A DNA stretch of 64,000 nt from Microbacteriaceae bacterium (GCA_004297935.1 SCRE01000010.1:335501-399500), one strand, 5' to 3'; positions 53,401 to 62,071 are shown, counted from the stretch's first letter. Notes: generated by a model from the letters alone, not told the origin. A program made the numbers and translations.

Positions 53401-55677
53401 CTCCCGGCGCTCACGGAGCTCGCGCGCCGGATCGCGAGCCGCGACATCCGCATCGTCGAGACAGCGACAGACTCGGCCAGCCCGTTCGCACGTTCGCTGC
53501 TGTTCGGATATGTCGCCTCGTTCATGTATGAGGGCGACAGCCCGCTCGCCGAGCGCAGGGCCGCCGCACTCTCGGTGGACGCGTCGTTGCTGGCCGAGTT
53601 GCTCGGTCGCGCCGAGCTGCGCGAACTGCTCGATCCCGCCGTCATCGAACGTGTCGAGCGCGAACTCCAACGCCTCGCGCCGGACCGCCGCGTGCACGGA
53701 GTCGAGGGCGTCGCCGATCTGCTGCGCCTGCTCGGCCCGCTGACCGCCGCGGAGATCGCCGCGCGCGTTGAGCCTTCCGCTGGTCGAGTAACCGGCGAGC
53801 GCAGCGAGCCGGTGTATCGAGACCCCCATACCCAGCGCCCCGAGATCGAACAATCGGGTCTCGACACAGTCGCTAGCGCTCCCTACTCGACCAACGAGGC
53901 GACCGGCGAAGCCGCGGCCACGCTCGTCGGCACCCTCGTCACGGCCAAGCGCGCACTGCGCGTCGGCTTCGCCGGCCACGACTGGTACACCGCCATCGAA
54001 GACGCGAGCCGACTGCGCGACGCGCTCGGCGTGCCGTTGCCGATCGGCGTTCCGATCGCATTCGTCGAACCGGTGCCCGATCCGCTCGGCGACCTGATCG
54101 GCCGCTACGCCCGCACCCACGGCCCGTTCACCACCGCCGAGGCGGCCGCCCGCTTCGGCCTCGGCACCGCCGTCGTCCAGGACACGCTGCGCCGCCTCGA
54201 GCACGACCGCCGCGTCACCGAGGGCGAGTTCCGGCCGAACGCAACGGGAACGGAATGGTGCGACAGCGACGTGCTGCGTCGCATCCGTCGGCTGTCGCTG
54301 GCGGCGCTGCGGCACGAGGTCGAACCGGTCGACCAGCACACGTTCGGCCGCTTTCTGCCGGCCTGGCAGCACGTCGACGGCACGCTGCGCGGGGTGGATG
54401 CCGTCGCATCCGTCATCGAGCAGCTCTCCGGCGCGCGTATTCCCGCCTCGGCCTGGGAGTCGCTCGTGCTCCCGGCGCGCGTCAGCGACTACAGCCCGGC
54501 GATGCTCGACGAGCTCACAGCGACCGGCGAGGTCATCTGGTCGGGTTCCGGATCGCTGCCCGGCAATGACGGCTGGGTGAGCCTTCATCTTGCGGATGCC
54601 GCGCCGCTGACCCTGCCCCCACCCACCGACCATGACACGGACGAACTGCAGCGCGACGTACTCACCACGCTCGGCACCGGCGGGGGCTTCTTCTTCCGGC
54701 AATTGGCGGATGCGGTCGGCTCGCACGACGACGACGCGCTCGTCACCGCGCTGTGGGATCTCGTCTGGGCAGGCCTGATCACCAACGACACGCTCGCGCC
54801 GCTGCGCATCCTGACCGCGGGGACCGGCGCACACAAACGGCCGCGCACGCCGCCACGCTCGCGACTGACGCGCGGCCGCGGCTATGCCCGCCCGCTCGGG
54901 CAGCAGCGCCAGGCTCCGCCGCTGGCCAGCGGCCGCTGGTCGATCCTGCCACTCGCCGAAACGGATGCGACGGTGCGCGCCCACGCCACCGCCGAGACTC
55001 TGCTCGAACGCTATGGTGTCGTCACCCGCGGATCCGTCATGGCGGAGGGCGCCCCCGGCGGCTTCGCTTTGGCCTACCGCGTGCTCAGCCGCTTCGAGGA
55101 GTCCGCGCGAGCCCGCCGCGGTTATTTCATCGAGGGGCTCGGCGCCGCACAGTTTGCAACCGGCGGAACGGTCGACCGGTTGCGCTCCTTCGTGTGCGAT
55201 GAGACCCGCGAGCCGGAGCGCGAGGCCGTGACACTCGCCGCGACCGATCCGGCCAATCCCTACGGCGCGGCACTGGCGTGGCCGAGTGTCGCGAACCCGG
55301 GATCCGGCAGCGCGAGCGACGCCGGCACCGGAGTAGCCGCAGGAACCGGAACCAACACAGGCACAGGCACAGGCACAGGATCTAGTACCGGTCATCGCCC
55401 CGGCCGCAAAGCGGGCGCGCTCGTCACCCTGGTGGACGGCGCTCTCGTGCTCTACCTCGAGCGCGGCGGCAAGACGGCGCTGACCTTCGGCGACCGGGCC
55501 GACCTCGACGCGGCTGGTCGCTCGATCGGCTCTCTCGTGCGCCGCGGCGGCGTCGACAAGCTCAACATCGAAATCGTGAACGGGGCATCCGTTCTGAACA
55601 CACCGTTGGCCGAGGCACTCGCCCGTGGCGGCTTCACGGAGACTCCACGCGGCCTGCGGATGCGAGCGCGTCCGTGA
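50455..55677 (+). CDS. lhr: Large helicase Lhr with three palindrome-derived insertions
   Basis: A 1740-residue superfamily 2 ATP-dependent 3'-5' DNA helicase, longer than the ~1500-1600 norm. Core motifs: Walker A APTGSGKT (44-51), DEIH in VIVDEIHAVAATKRGAHL (~213-230), motif V/VI SLELGIDMGEVDLV and LQRVGRAGHQ. The Lhr winged-helix and C-terminal domain continue past 900. Palindromic repeats insert after about residue 75 (GRVVRSSLKKRAG), 372 (GRAAQWGSGNRTSDLG) and 1109 (GRVTGERSEPVYRDP), all in the same frame. Lhr with the downstream Nei glycosylase is a known actinobacterial repair pair. Stop 55677, 69 bp before nei. Confidence 0.92.
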   Translation: MSEVLERFSPATRSWFDGAFAAPTTAQVAAWDAISRGSHTLVVAPTGSGKTLAAFLWAIDRLAASPLPATPTAAGGRVVRSSLKKRAGVSATLAAGEPASEGFRDEGAGVPTPAPSPSSPAGTRVLYISPLKALGVDVERNLRAPLVGITQTAKRLGADPPQVTVGVRSGDTTANERRALVKTPPDILITTPESLFLMLTSAARESLRNVETVIVDEIHAVAATKRGAHLAVSLERLDALLARPAQRIGLSATVRPPEEVARFLGGRAPVTIVAPTSHKRFDLRVVVPVDDMSELGQATQDGASAAGAPQNGSIWPHVEAAIVDRILEHTSTIVFANSRRLAERLTARLNEIYDERLSEDRLSEADDELPPGGRAAQWGSGNRTSDLGTPAPSEPASEEWSDSERIETDSGSRVDIRTATAPPSQHPQQRPPQRPPAEMMGGSGQSRGTRAASAPAATLDEPNAEPLPADRILARAHHGSVSKEQRAVIEDDLKSGRLRCVVATSSLELGIDMGEVDLVIQVEAPPSVAGGLQRVGRAGHQVGEISRGIVFPKHRADLIHCAVTSERMVAGLIEHLSVPTNPLDILAQQTVSACALEPIEIDEWFDTVRRTAPFAALPRSAYEATLDLLAGRYPSDEFAELRPRIVWDRDRGTLTGRPGAQRLAVTSGGTIPDRGLFGVYMMTGDSAGSGSNSSSASTESGTRARTRAATGRRVGELDEEMVYESRVGDVFALGATSWRIQEITHDRVLVTPAFGEPGRLPFWKGDGIGRPAELGQAIGAFVRELSGASPADATKRCTDAGLDERATRNLLAYLSEQRAATAHLPTDRTLVAERFRDELGDWRLVLHSPYGMQVHAPWALAVGTRVRERFGIDGAVIASDDGIIVRIPDTESEPPSAELFVFEADELDALVTEEVGGSALFAARFRECAARALLLPKYNPGKRSPLWQQRQKAAQLLDVARKFPTFPIILETVRECLQDVYDLPALTELARRIASRDIRIVETATDSASPFARSLLFGYVASFMYEGDSPLAERRAAALSVDASLLAELLGRAELRELLDPAVIERVERELQRLAPDRRVHGVEGVADLLRLLGPLTAAEIAARVEPSAGRVTGERSEPVYRDPHTQRPEIEQSGLDTVASAPYSTNEATGEAAATLVGTLVTAKRALRVGFAGHDWYTAIEDASRLRDALGVPLPIGVPIAFVEPVPDPLGDLIGRYARTHGPFTTAEAAARFGLGTAVVQDTLRRLEHDRRVTEGEFRPNATGTEWCDSDVLRRIRRLSLAALRHEVEPVDQHTFGRFLPAWQHVDGTLRGVDAVASVIEQLSGARIPASAWESLVLPARVSDYSPAMLDELTATGEVIWSGSGSLPGNDGWVSLHLADAAPLTLPPPTDHDTDELQRDVLTTLGTGGGFFFRQLADAVGSHDDDALVTALWDLVWAGLITNDTLAPLRILTAGTGAHKRPRTPPRSRLTRGRGYARPLGQQRQAPPLASGRWSILPLAETDATVRAHATAETLLERYGVVTRGSVMAEGAPGGFALAYRVLSRFEESARARRGYFIEGLGAAQFATGGTVDRLRSFVCDETREPEREAVTLAATDPANPYGAALAWPSVANPGSGSASDAGTGVAAGTGTNTGTGTGTGSSTGHRPGRKAGALVTLVDGALVLYLERGGKTALTFGDRADLDAAGRSIGSLVRRGGVDKLNIEIVNGASVLNTPLAEALARGGFTETPRGLRMRARP
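50680..50790 (+). repeat. Family A repeat inside lhr, copy 1
   Basis: GGTCGAGTAGTGCGCTCGAG begins at 50680 on a codon boundary (75 codons from ATG). Only the left arm is clear; the rest is diverged. It inserts between Walker A and motif Ia, lengthening an external loop. Confidence 0.75.
51571..51682 (+). repeat. Family A repeat inside lhr, copy 2
   Basis: GGTCGAGCAGCGCAGTGGGG begins at 51571, codon boundary 372, and runs to CGAGCGTATCGAGACCGA. It is followed by a Pro/Gln-rich stretch (PSQHPQQRPPQRPPAEMM). Same frame as the other copies. Confidence 0.75.
53782..53897 (+). repeat. Family A repeat inside lhr, copy 3 (116 bp, near-identical to the copy in the ABC gene)
   Basis: Aligned base by base with 3667-3782: same length, 111 of 116 identical. 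Starts at codon boundary 1109 and encodes GRVTGERSEPVYRDPHTQR then PEIEQSGLDTVAS and APYSTNE. Confidence 0.95.
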
Positions 55678-55746
55678 CCGCGCCGATCTGCCGGCCGCGC
55701 GGCACCCGCCAGCCGCACGGCGCTCGCCGAACCCGAGGCAGCCGCG

Positions 55747-56523
55747 ATGCCGGAGGGTGACACCGTCCACCGTCTGGCCCGCCAGCTCGACACCGCACTC
55801 GCAGGTGCGACGCTGACCGGATGCGACATCCGCGTGCCCGAATACGCCACCGTCGACCTCACCGGCGAGCGCATCGACGAGGTGATCAGCCGCGGCAAGC
55901 ACATCCTGATGTGCGTCGGTGCTCACACCATCCACAGCCACCTGAAGATGGAGGGCCGCTGGCAGCTCTACCGGCCAGGCGAACGATGGAAGCGGCCGGC
56001 GTTCCAGGCCAGAATCGTGCTGACGACCGCCGATTGGCGCGCCGTCGGCTTCGAACTCGGCGTGCTCCAGATTCTGCCTCGCGGCAGCGAGGATGCCGTC
56101 GTCGGCCACCTCGGTCCCGACCTGCTCGGCCCCGATTGGGATGCCGCCGCGGCGGTTCAACGCCTTGCACAGCATCCGAACGAGCCGATCGCCGTCGCGC
56201 TGCTCGACCAGCGCAATCTCGCCGGGCTCGGCAACGAATACGTCGCAGAGCTCTGCTTTCTGCGCGGGATGCTGCCGACCCGGCCCGTGCGAGCCGTCGA
56301 CCTGCCCCGAACCGCTGCCCTCGCACGACGCCTGATGATCGCGAACAAGGATCGCGCCGTCCGCACCACCACAGGCGAACTCCGACCCGGTCGCACGAGC
56401 TGGGTCTACGGCCGCGAGAATCAGCCGTGCCGGCGCTGCGCCGCGCGCATCCGCCACGGCGAACTCGGCCGAACCGACCTGCGACCGCGCGACACCTTCT
56501 TCTGCCCCCACTGCCAAAGCTGA
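55747..56523 (+). CDS. nei2: Fpg/Nei-family DNA glycosylase (endonuclease VIII-like)
   Basis: A 258-residue base-excision repair glycosylase/AP-lyase. The N-terminal MPEGD gives catalytic Pro2 and Glu3. Helix-two-turn-helix region RNLAGLGNEYVAELCFL (about 158-174). The C-terminal zinc finger reads QPCRRCAARIRHGELG, then TFFCPHCQ (about 223-257). The set of insertion-loop residues is of the Nei2 type. Paired with lhr (69 bp apart), a conserved repair neighbourhood. Confidence 0.92.
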   Translation: MPEGDTVHRLARQLDTALAGATLTGCDIRVPEYATVDLTGERIDEVISRGKHILMCVGAHTIHSHLKMEGRWQLYRPGERWKRPAFQARIVLTTADWRAVGFELGVLQILPRGSEDAVVGHLGPDLLGPDWDAAAAVQRLAQHPNEPIAVALLDQRNLAGLGNEYVAELCFLRGMLPTRPVRAVDLPRTAALARRLMIANKDRAVRTTTGELRPGRTSWVYGRENQPCRRCAARIRHGELGRTDLRPRDTFFCPHCQS

Positions 56524-56675
56524 CCGCACCGGCCCCGATCCACACACCGGCCCTGATCAACCCCCCGCTCCGAGCGACGCCGGCCCCGACCAACACCGGC
56601 CGCGCCCGCCGCATTGACTACGATCGAAGCGACCACCGTCGTGCGGCTGAGCCCGCCGATCGAAAGCCTCCCATC

Positions 56676-57614
56676 GTGACCCACGCCTCATCCCGCGAAC
56701 TCGCCCTCGCCGTCGACATCGGCGGCACGAAGGTCGACGCTGCGCTCGTCTCAGCGGATGGCGCACTCCGCACCGCGAGCAGACACCGTGTCGCGACCGG
56801 GCCGACAGCCACGCGCGAGGAATTGACGGCCGCCATCGACACGGCGGTGACCACCGCTCTCGCGGCACTGACCCCGGGCGACACCCTGATCGGCGCTGGA
56901 ATCGGCTCGGCCGGTCCGATCTCGCTGACCGACAACTCGATCTCGCCGCTGAATCTGCCGCAACTGTCCGGGTTCCGCGTCAGCGACTTCGTCCAACGCC
57001 GCGTCGGTGATGCCCCGGTGACGCTGCGACTCGACGGCACCTGCATCGCCCTCGCCGAGCACTGGCTCGGGGCGACGCGCGGCATCGACAACTCGATGGC
57101 GATGGTCGTCTCGACCGGGGTCGGCGGCGGCATCATCCTCGGCGGGCGCGTTCTCGCAGGAGATTCCGGCAATGCCGGCCACATCGGCCAACTGCAACTG
57201 GCCGCACGCATCCCGGGCCAGACCAGCGCAGCGTCGTCACTCGAGAACCTGGCTGCGGGCCCACACACGGTCGCCTGGGCGCAGCACCAGGGCTGGACCG
57301 GCGTCACCGGCGAGGACCTTGCGGCCGACTACGCGGCCGGCCTGCCGATTGCCATCGCTGCGGTTCACCGCTCCGCCACGGCCGTCGGCGAGGCCATTGC
57401 CAGCGCGGCGAGCCTGCTCGACCTGCGGCACGTGGCCATCGGTGGCGGCTTCGCCAACGTCGCACCGGACTACATCGAGCTCGTACTCGCCACGATCCAC
57501 GAGTGCGCCATTCTCGACTATGCACGGGCCGTGACCGTGACGCGGTCGGGCCTGTCCGGCGACGGTCCTCTCATCGGCGCATCCGCCCTGATCCACCGTC
57601 GCGACGTGCTCTGA
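56676..57614 (+). CDS. ROK-family protein lacking the zinc-cysteine motif
   Basis: A 312-residue sugar kinase/repressor-fold protein. The ATP phosphate motif is LALAVDIGGTKVDAALV (about 8-24), with GIGSAGPIS, STGVGGGIILGGRVLAGDSG (about 150-169) and the C-terminal LRHVAIGGGFANVAPDYI. No N-terminal HTH, so a kinase and not a repressor. The ROK consensus CxCGxxGCxE after GHIG is replaced by ARIPGQTSAASSLENLAAG, so zinc binding is lost. Substrate unknown. The start is GTG 56676. Confidence 0.87.
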   Translation: MTHASSRELALAVDIGGTKVDAALVSADGALRTASRHRVATGPTATREELTAAIDTAVTTALAALTPGDTLIGAGIGSAGPISLTDNSISPLNLPQLSGFRVSDFVQRRVGDAPVTLRLDGTCIALAEHWLGATRGIDNSMAMVVSTGVGGGIILGGRVLAGDSGNAGHIGQLQLAARIPGQTSAASSLENLAAGPHTVAWAQHQGWTGVTGEDLAADYAAGLPIAIAAVHRSATAVGEAIASAASLLDLRHVAIGGGFANVAPDYIELVLATIHECAILDYARAVTVTRSGLSGDGPLIGASALIHRRDVL

Positions 57615-57797
57615 GCGGATGCCGCGAGCAGCATCCGCGACGCGACGCACAATTCTCACCCTGGGAATAGACTGTGGGTTTGGGTGCTCCGGCGCTCGTT
57701 GAAGCATCTAGAGGAACGAAACAAGTATTCGTCAGGAACAAGACTGAGCCGGCGACGTTTGGCGAAGCTGCCGCTCAGCCTCAGAAACGAGGCCGCT

Positions 57798-59540
57798 ATG
57801 AGCATCATCGAAAAACCCGAATCCGAGAGTGACCAGGCGGGCGGGAACACGCCCGAGCGCACCGCCCCGACCAGGCCCGAGCGCAACACCGAATACGACC
57901 CGAGCACACTGCGCAGCGTGTTCGAGAGCCACTTCACCTATGCGACCGCGTTCGAACGCAACACCCACCGGTTCGGCACGCGCACCGCGCTGACCGACCC
58001 GCCCAGCGGACGCTCCTGGACGTATGCAGAACTCGGCCGCGTCACCGGCAGCCTGGTCGCCGGGCTCGCCGCTCGCGACGTCGGGGTCGGCGACATCATC
58101 GCCTACCAGTTGATGAACACCCCCGAGTTCGCGTTCCTCTACGTGGCAGCGCAAGGGCTGCGCGCCGTCAGCTCGCCGATGAACTTCCGGCTCGCGCCGG
58201 CGGAGACCGCACACATCCTCAACGACTCGAAACCGGTCGTATTCGTCTACGACACCACCGCGCGAGCGGATGCGGCCACCGCACTCACCCTCGCGACGCA
58301 CGCCCCACGCATCCTCGCGGGTGTCGGTGACGGCGAATTGATCCCCGGATCGATCCACTTCGACGAGTTGCTCGCCGAGAACGCTCCGAGCTTCCGCGCA
58401 CCGGAAGGCGCCAGCGTCTGGGATGAGACGAGCCGCCTGTACACGTCCGGCACGACCGGCATGCCGAAGGCCGTGCCGCTCACGAGCCTCAACGAGGTGC
58501 TTACCGCGCACGACGTGATCATGCACTTCCCGCTCGCGCCGACGGACAAGACCATGAACATGTCGCCGTGGTTCCACCGCGGCGGCAACTACTGCGCCGG
58601 CCCGAACACCGCTTTCTTCGTCGGTGCGGAAGTCGTCACGCTGCCGCAGTTCGATGCGGGGTTGGTGCTGGACAGCATCCAGAAGCACCGCCTGAGCTAT
58701 GTGATCGGCGCCCCGACCAACCTGGAGCGGCTTGCGGATGAGCAGGAGGCGCATCCGCGTGACCTCAGCTCGTTGCACGGCATGGTCACGATGGGCGCGC
58801 CGCTGGATCGGGCGGCCGCGTTGCGGTACCAGGGCACGCTCACCAAGCGCATCGCGAACGGCTACGGCACCACGGAGGCGTTCTGGAACACCTACCTGCG
58901 CCCCGACGACCTTCCGGATGCCGCCGGTGCCGCCGGCCGAGCCTGTCTCGACGACGACGTAGCGGTGGTCAAGGTCTACAAGGATCGCATCGCAGGGCCG
59001 GATGACCACGCCGAGAAGAACGGGCACGAGATCGGCGAGGTCATCATGCGCTCGGTCAAGAGCGGGTACGCCTACATGCACAATCCGGCGGAGGAGGCGG
59101 AGAAGTTCCGTGACGGCTGGGTCTACCCGGGCGACCTCGCCAGCTGGGATGAGAACGAGATCGTCACGATCATCGGCCGCAAAGATGACATGATCATCTC
59201 CGGCGGTGAGAATGTGCACCCCGTGCAAGTCGAGGAAGTTCTGGCCGGGCACTCCGGTGTTGCCGACAGCATCGTCGTCGGCCTCCCCGACGAGGAGTGG
59301 GGGGAGATCGTGGTGGCGTATGTTCAGCCGCGCCCCGGCATGCTGACGGATGCCGCTGCCGCTGCAACCGAGCTCGACGCGTTCTGCAAGTCGAGTGTTT
59401 CGCTCGCGCACTACAAGCGACCGCGGCGCTACACCTTCGTCGAGACCCTGCCCTACACGGCGACCGGCAAGAAGCAGCACTTCGTGCTCAAGCAGCAGGC
59501 GTCCGCCGATGCGGCGGCCGGGGCCTTCGTCGCCCCATAG
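57798..59540 (+). CDS. Acyl-CoA synthetase (AMP-forming, FadD-like)
   Basis: A 580-residue adenylating enzyme that activates a carboxylic acid with ATP and CoA. P-loop LYTSGTTGMPKAVPLTSLN, YGTTEAFWN (A5), the hinge YPGDLASWDENEIVTIIGRK (A7-A8), ISGGENVHPVQVEEV and A10 lysine in YTATGKKQHFVLK. The first ~40 residues are a charged extension. GAGG five bases before ATG 57798. Acid not determined; fatty or aromatic acid likely. It stands alone, 184 bp after the ROK gene. Confidence 0.93.
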   Translation: MSIIEKPESESDQAGGNTPERTAPTRPERNTEYDPSTLRSVFESHFTYATAFERNTHRFGTRTALTDPPSGRSWTYAELGRVTGSLVAGLAARDVGVGDIIAYQLMNTPEFAFLYVAAQGLRAVSSPMNFRLAPAETAHILNDSKPVVFVYDTTARADAATALTLATHAPRILAGVGDGELIPGSIHFDELLAENAPSFRAPEGASVWDETSRLYTSGTTGMPKAVPLTSLNEVLTAHDVIMHFPLAPTDKTMNMSPWFHRGGNYCAGPNTAFFVGAEVVTLPQFDAGLVLDSIQKHRLSYVIGAPTNLERLADEQEAHPRDLSSLHGMVTMGAPLDRAAALRYQGTLTKRIANGYGTTEAFWNTYLRPDDLPDAAGAAGRACLDDDVAVVKVYKDRIAGPDDHAEKNGHEIGEVIMRSVKSGYAYMHNPAEEAEKFRDGWVYPGDLASWDENEIVTIIGRKDDMIISGGENVHPVQVEEVLAGHSGVADSIVVGLPDEEWGEIVVAYVQPRPGMLTDAAAAATELDAFCKSSVSLAHYKRPRRYTFVETLPYTATGKKQHFVLKQQASADAAAGAFVAP

Positions 59541-59548
59541 CCATTGCC

Positions 59549-59782
59549 GATCGAGTAGCAAGGCACGAGCACACCGAGACCCCAACCCTCGCCGGTCGAA
59601 TAGCAAGACACGAGCGTACCAAGACCCCAACCCCCGCCGATCGAATAGCGAGGCACGAGCGTACCAAGACCCCCGCCCTCGCCGGTCGAGTAGCGAGGTA
59701 CGAGCGTATCGAGACCCCCGCATGCTAACTCACGGGGCCTCGATACACGGGCTCGCCTACGCCCGCGGATTACTCGACCAAC
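59549..59782. repeat. Family A array: four 45-bp tandem left arms plus a closing right arm
   Basis: Left-arm units start at 59549, 59594, 59639 and 59684, exactly 45 bp apart, each GRTCGARTAGCRAGRYACGA-like (shown degenerate). The last is followed by a right arm GGCCTCGATACACGGGCTCG to TACTCGACCAAC. It lies between convergent genes for the acyl-CoA synthetase and protease. Confidence 0.92.
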
Positions 59783-59790
59783 GGGCTCGC

Positions 59791-61110
59791 CTACGCAGCC
59801 GGTCCGGTTGCCAGGGTGACGATCGCACTTTGCGATGCGCCGGAGGCATCCGTCCAGGTGACTGTCACCGTTTGGCCCGGCTTGTAACCGGCAAGCACCT
59901 GTGTCAGGCTGCTCGCCGAGCTGACCGTTGTGCCGTTGATAGCCGTAATCGTGTCGCCTGCCACCAGGCCCGCTCCCGCGGCCGGCCCACCGGTGATCAC
60001 ACCGGCAATCGGTGCGCCGGCGGCGCTGTGCGTGCTGCCGGATCCGTTCTGCGAGCCGAAACCGCCGAGCCCGCCGCTTGCCGCGCGGCTGCCGACCTCG
60101 ACGCCCAGGAACGCGGGATACCCGATCGCGACGGTGCTCGACGCATTGCCGGATTCGATCTGCCGAGCGATCGCCAGCGCATCCTCGATCGGAATCGCGT
60201 AGCCCTCGGTCTGGGTCGTGCCCGACGACGCCGCGGTGTCGATGCCGACGATCGCCCCCGAAGAGTCGTACAGCGGGCCGCCCGAGTCTCCGGCCTGAAT
60301 GTCGGCGTTCGTCTGAATCAAGCCGTTCAAGGTTTCGGATGCCGCGGCCCCCTCCGCCTGGGTTGTGATCGTCTGGTCGAGCGCGGTCACGTTTCCGGCC
60401 GCAGCCGTGAGCGTGCCGGTTCCGCCGGCGTTGCCGACCCCCGTGACCGCGTCACCGGTCCGCACGCTTCCCGAACTATCGAGCTTCGCCGTTTTCAGTC
60501 CCGAGGCGCCGGTCAGTTGCAGCACGGCGACGTCGTCCGTCGCATCTGTACCGACCACGTTTGCGGTATAGCTCTTGCCCGTGGCGGCGACGGTGACCGA
60601 GACCGAGGTGGCGCCGGCGACCACGTGGTTGTTCGTGAGGATCTCGCCGTTGCTGGTGAGGACCATCCCCGTGCCCGCCGCCTCCGCCTGCTGATATGAC
60701 AGGACGGTGTTGATCAACACGATGCCCGAGGCCTGGGCGGTCGTTGCCGCCACACTCGAGTTGCCGTTGCCGCCTGAGTAGCCGTTGCGGCCGTTGGATG
60801 AGCCCGAACCAAACGAGCCCGAACCGGAGGACGGCCCGCTGCCGGACGAGCCGCGCTGCGCACCATATAGGGCCTGCTCGAATTGGTTGTGGTCCTTGAG
60901 CGCCTGACTGGCCGCCGATGCCCTCGCGACCAGCGACGAGAAGATCAAGATGCCGCCGGCGTCGCTGATCCCGACCAGCACTGCCGTGCATGCGCTCAAC
61001 GCGACGATCGCGCCCCGGCTCAGCTGCTTCTTCGGCGCGACCGGGCTCTGTGCGGAGGCAAGCCAGGCCGGCTGCGGCGGCGATGCGTTGGGGGTTTCGT
61101 GCGAGTCCAT
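59791..61110 (-). CDS. HtrA/DegP-type trypsin-like serine protease with PDZ domain
   Basis: A 439-residue membrane-anchored protease. One transmembrane helix (about 33-60, GAIVALSACTAVLVGISDAG), a Gly/Ser-rich stalk (about 88-125, SGSGPSSGSGSFGSGSSNGR), then the catalytic triad His in LTNNHVVAG, Asp in TDDVAVLQL and Ser in QAGDSGGPLYD. A C-terminal PDZ domain (about 340-435, PIAGVITGGPAAGAGLVAGD). It probably degrades damaged exported proteins outside the membrane. ATG 61110 follows GGAAGGGCAATC. Confidence 0.93.
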   Translation of the reverse strand: MDSHETPNASPPQPAWLASAQSPVAPKKQLSRGAIVALSACTAVLVGISDAGGILIFSSLVARASAASQALKDHNQFEQALYGAQRGSSGSGPSSGSGSFGSGSSNGRNGYSGGNGNSSVAATTAQASGIVLINTVLSYQQAEAAGTGMVLTSNGEILTNNHVVAGATSVSVTVAATGKSYTANVVGTDATDDVAVLQLTGASGLKTAKLDSSGSVRTGDAVTGVGNAGGTGTLTAAAGNVTALDQTITTQAEGAAASETLNGLIQTNADIQAGDSGGPLYDSSGAIVGIDTAASSGTTQTEGYAIPIEDALAIARQIESGNASSTVAIGYPAFLGVEVGSRAASGGLGGFGSQNGSGSTHSAAGAPIAGVITGGPAAGAGLVAGDTITAINGTTVSSASSLTQVLAGYKPGQTVTVTWTDASGASQSAIVTLATGPAA

Positions 61111-61326
61111 GATTGCCCTTCCTTCCCGGACTTCCGTGACGTGATCCCGAGTACTGTGATGAAGAGAGTCAAACTCGCGAAGCCCGGGAATCAGTTGGTA
61201 ATATCCATGAACCACCTATGAATCGTGGACGTTTGCTGAGTGTTTTCTGAATGGATTGGTCGACACCGACGCGATCACTGCGACTCACCGTCGCGCGGCG
61301 GCAGAGGGCCCCGCCTGATCCACGTG

Positions 61327-61344
61327 AATTCGTTCAATCGAATT
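61327..61344 (+). promoter_or_regulatory. AATTCG-N6-CGAATT inverted repeat, possible operator
   Basis: AATTCG (61327-61332) and CGAATT (61339-61344) are separated by TTCAAT, 25 bp upstream of the regulator's ATG. The site is AT-rich and symmetric, fitting autoregulation by a winged-helix dimer. Confidence 0.45.
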
Positions 61345-61369
61345 AAAGGCACGCTGGTACGCTAAAAGG

Positions 61370-62071
61370 ATGACGACGCCGCGCGAAGACCAGCATGCGG
61401 CTCTGGCATCCCGCATCCGACGCGAGGTATTGAGTGCGCTCATCGCCGCGCAGAAACCGCTGGACGCCGCCGCGATCGCCGCGCGATTCGACATCCATGT
61501 CACGACCGCGCGCTTCCACCTCGAGCATCTCGAACGCGCCGGGCTCGTGACGCGCTCCGCGCAACGAGCCGGCGGGCGCGGACGACCGCGTATCCTGTTC
61601 GAGGCGGTGCGCATGCAGCGTGACGATGAGGCCTTGCGACAGTTGAGCGAGGTGCTGGTCGACGCGCTGGCTCACGATTCGGATGGCGGTCGTCGGCGCG
61701 CGCGCGATGCGGGCGAACGTTGGGCCGCCAGCTATGCCGACGAGACCGCCGACCAGGGGGTGGACGCGGCAAAGCCGATCGTGCGGATCTTCGAGCAGCT
61801 CGGTTTCGAACCGGAGCTCGGGTTCGAGTCCGAACTCGGGCTCGAACCCACCCCGGTTGACGCCGGTGCCGCTCGGGTGATCAACTTGCACGGCTGCCCA
61901 TTCCGCGACCTGGCAGCCGAGTACCCCGACGTGGTCTGCTCGGCTCATCGCGGGCTGCTCGAGGGTGCCCTCAATCGACTCGGGCACGATCGCGACAACG
62001 CGACGCTTCGCCCGTTCGTCGAACCCCACCTGTGCCAGGTGCGGCTGCTGGCCGACCTGGCCGTGCCCTGA
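61370..62071 (+). CDS. Winged-helix regulator with C-terminal cysteine site (COG2345, SufR-like)
   Basis: A 233-residue regulator. The N-terminal winged helix spans about 10-75 (LASRIRREVLSALIAAQKPL, AAIAARFDIHVTTARFHLEH, GLVTRSA). The C-terminal half has Cys-x13-Cys-x31-Cys (HGCPFRD, VVCSAH, PHLCQV), the site expected to hold an Fe-S cluster in SufR/NO-sensing relatives. Between them a tandem LGFEPELGFESELGLEP stretch (18-bp repeats) is inserted. It probably senses NO, oxygen or Fe-S status and regulates itself and the cupin-hemerythrin gene downstream. Confidence 0.83.
   Translation: MTTPREDQHAALASRIRREVLSALIAAQKPLDAAAIAARFDIHVTTARFHLEHLERAGLVTRSAQRAGGRGRPRILFEAVRMQRDDEALRQLSEVLVDALAHDSDGGRRRARDAGERWAASYADETADQGVDAAKPIVRIFEQLGFEPELGFESELGLEPTPVDAGAARVINLHGCPFRDLAAEYPDVVCSAHRGLLEGALNRLGHDRDNATLRPFVEPHLCQVRLLADLAVP

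Noticed and set aside
53206..56547. An 1113-codon minus-strand open frame opposite lhr and nei
   Set aside because: The plus strand carries full helicase and glycosylase motifs; the minus frame has no recognisable domain.
57732..59723. A 663-codon minus-strand open frame opposite the acyl-CoA synthetase
   Set aside because: Shadow frame; its end extends into the palindromic array and gives low-complexity repeats only.
59536..59728. A 15-residue-repeat peptide (RIARHERTKTPTPAD-like) read through the 45-bp array
   Set aside because: It has no ribosome site or own start, and only reflects the repeat length being a multiple of three.
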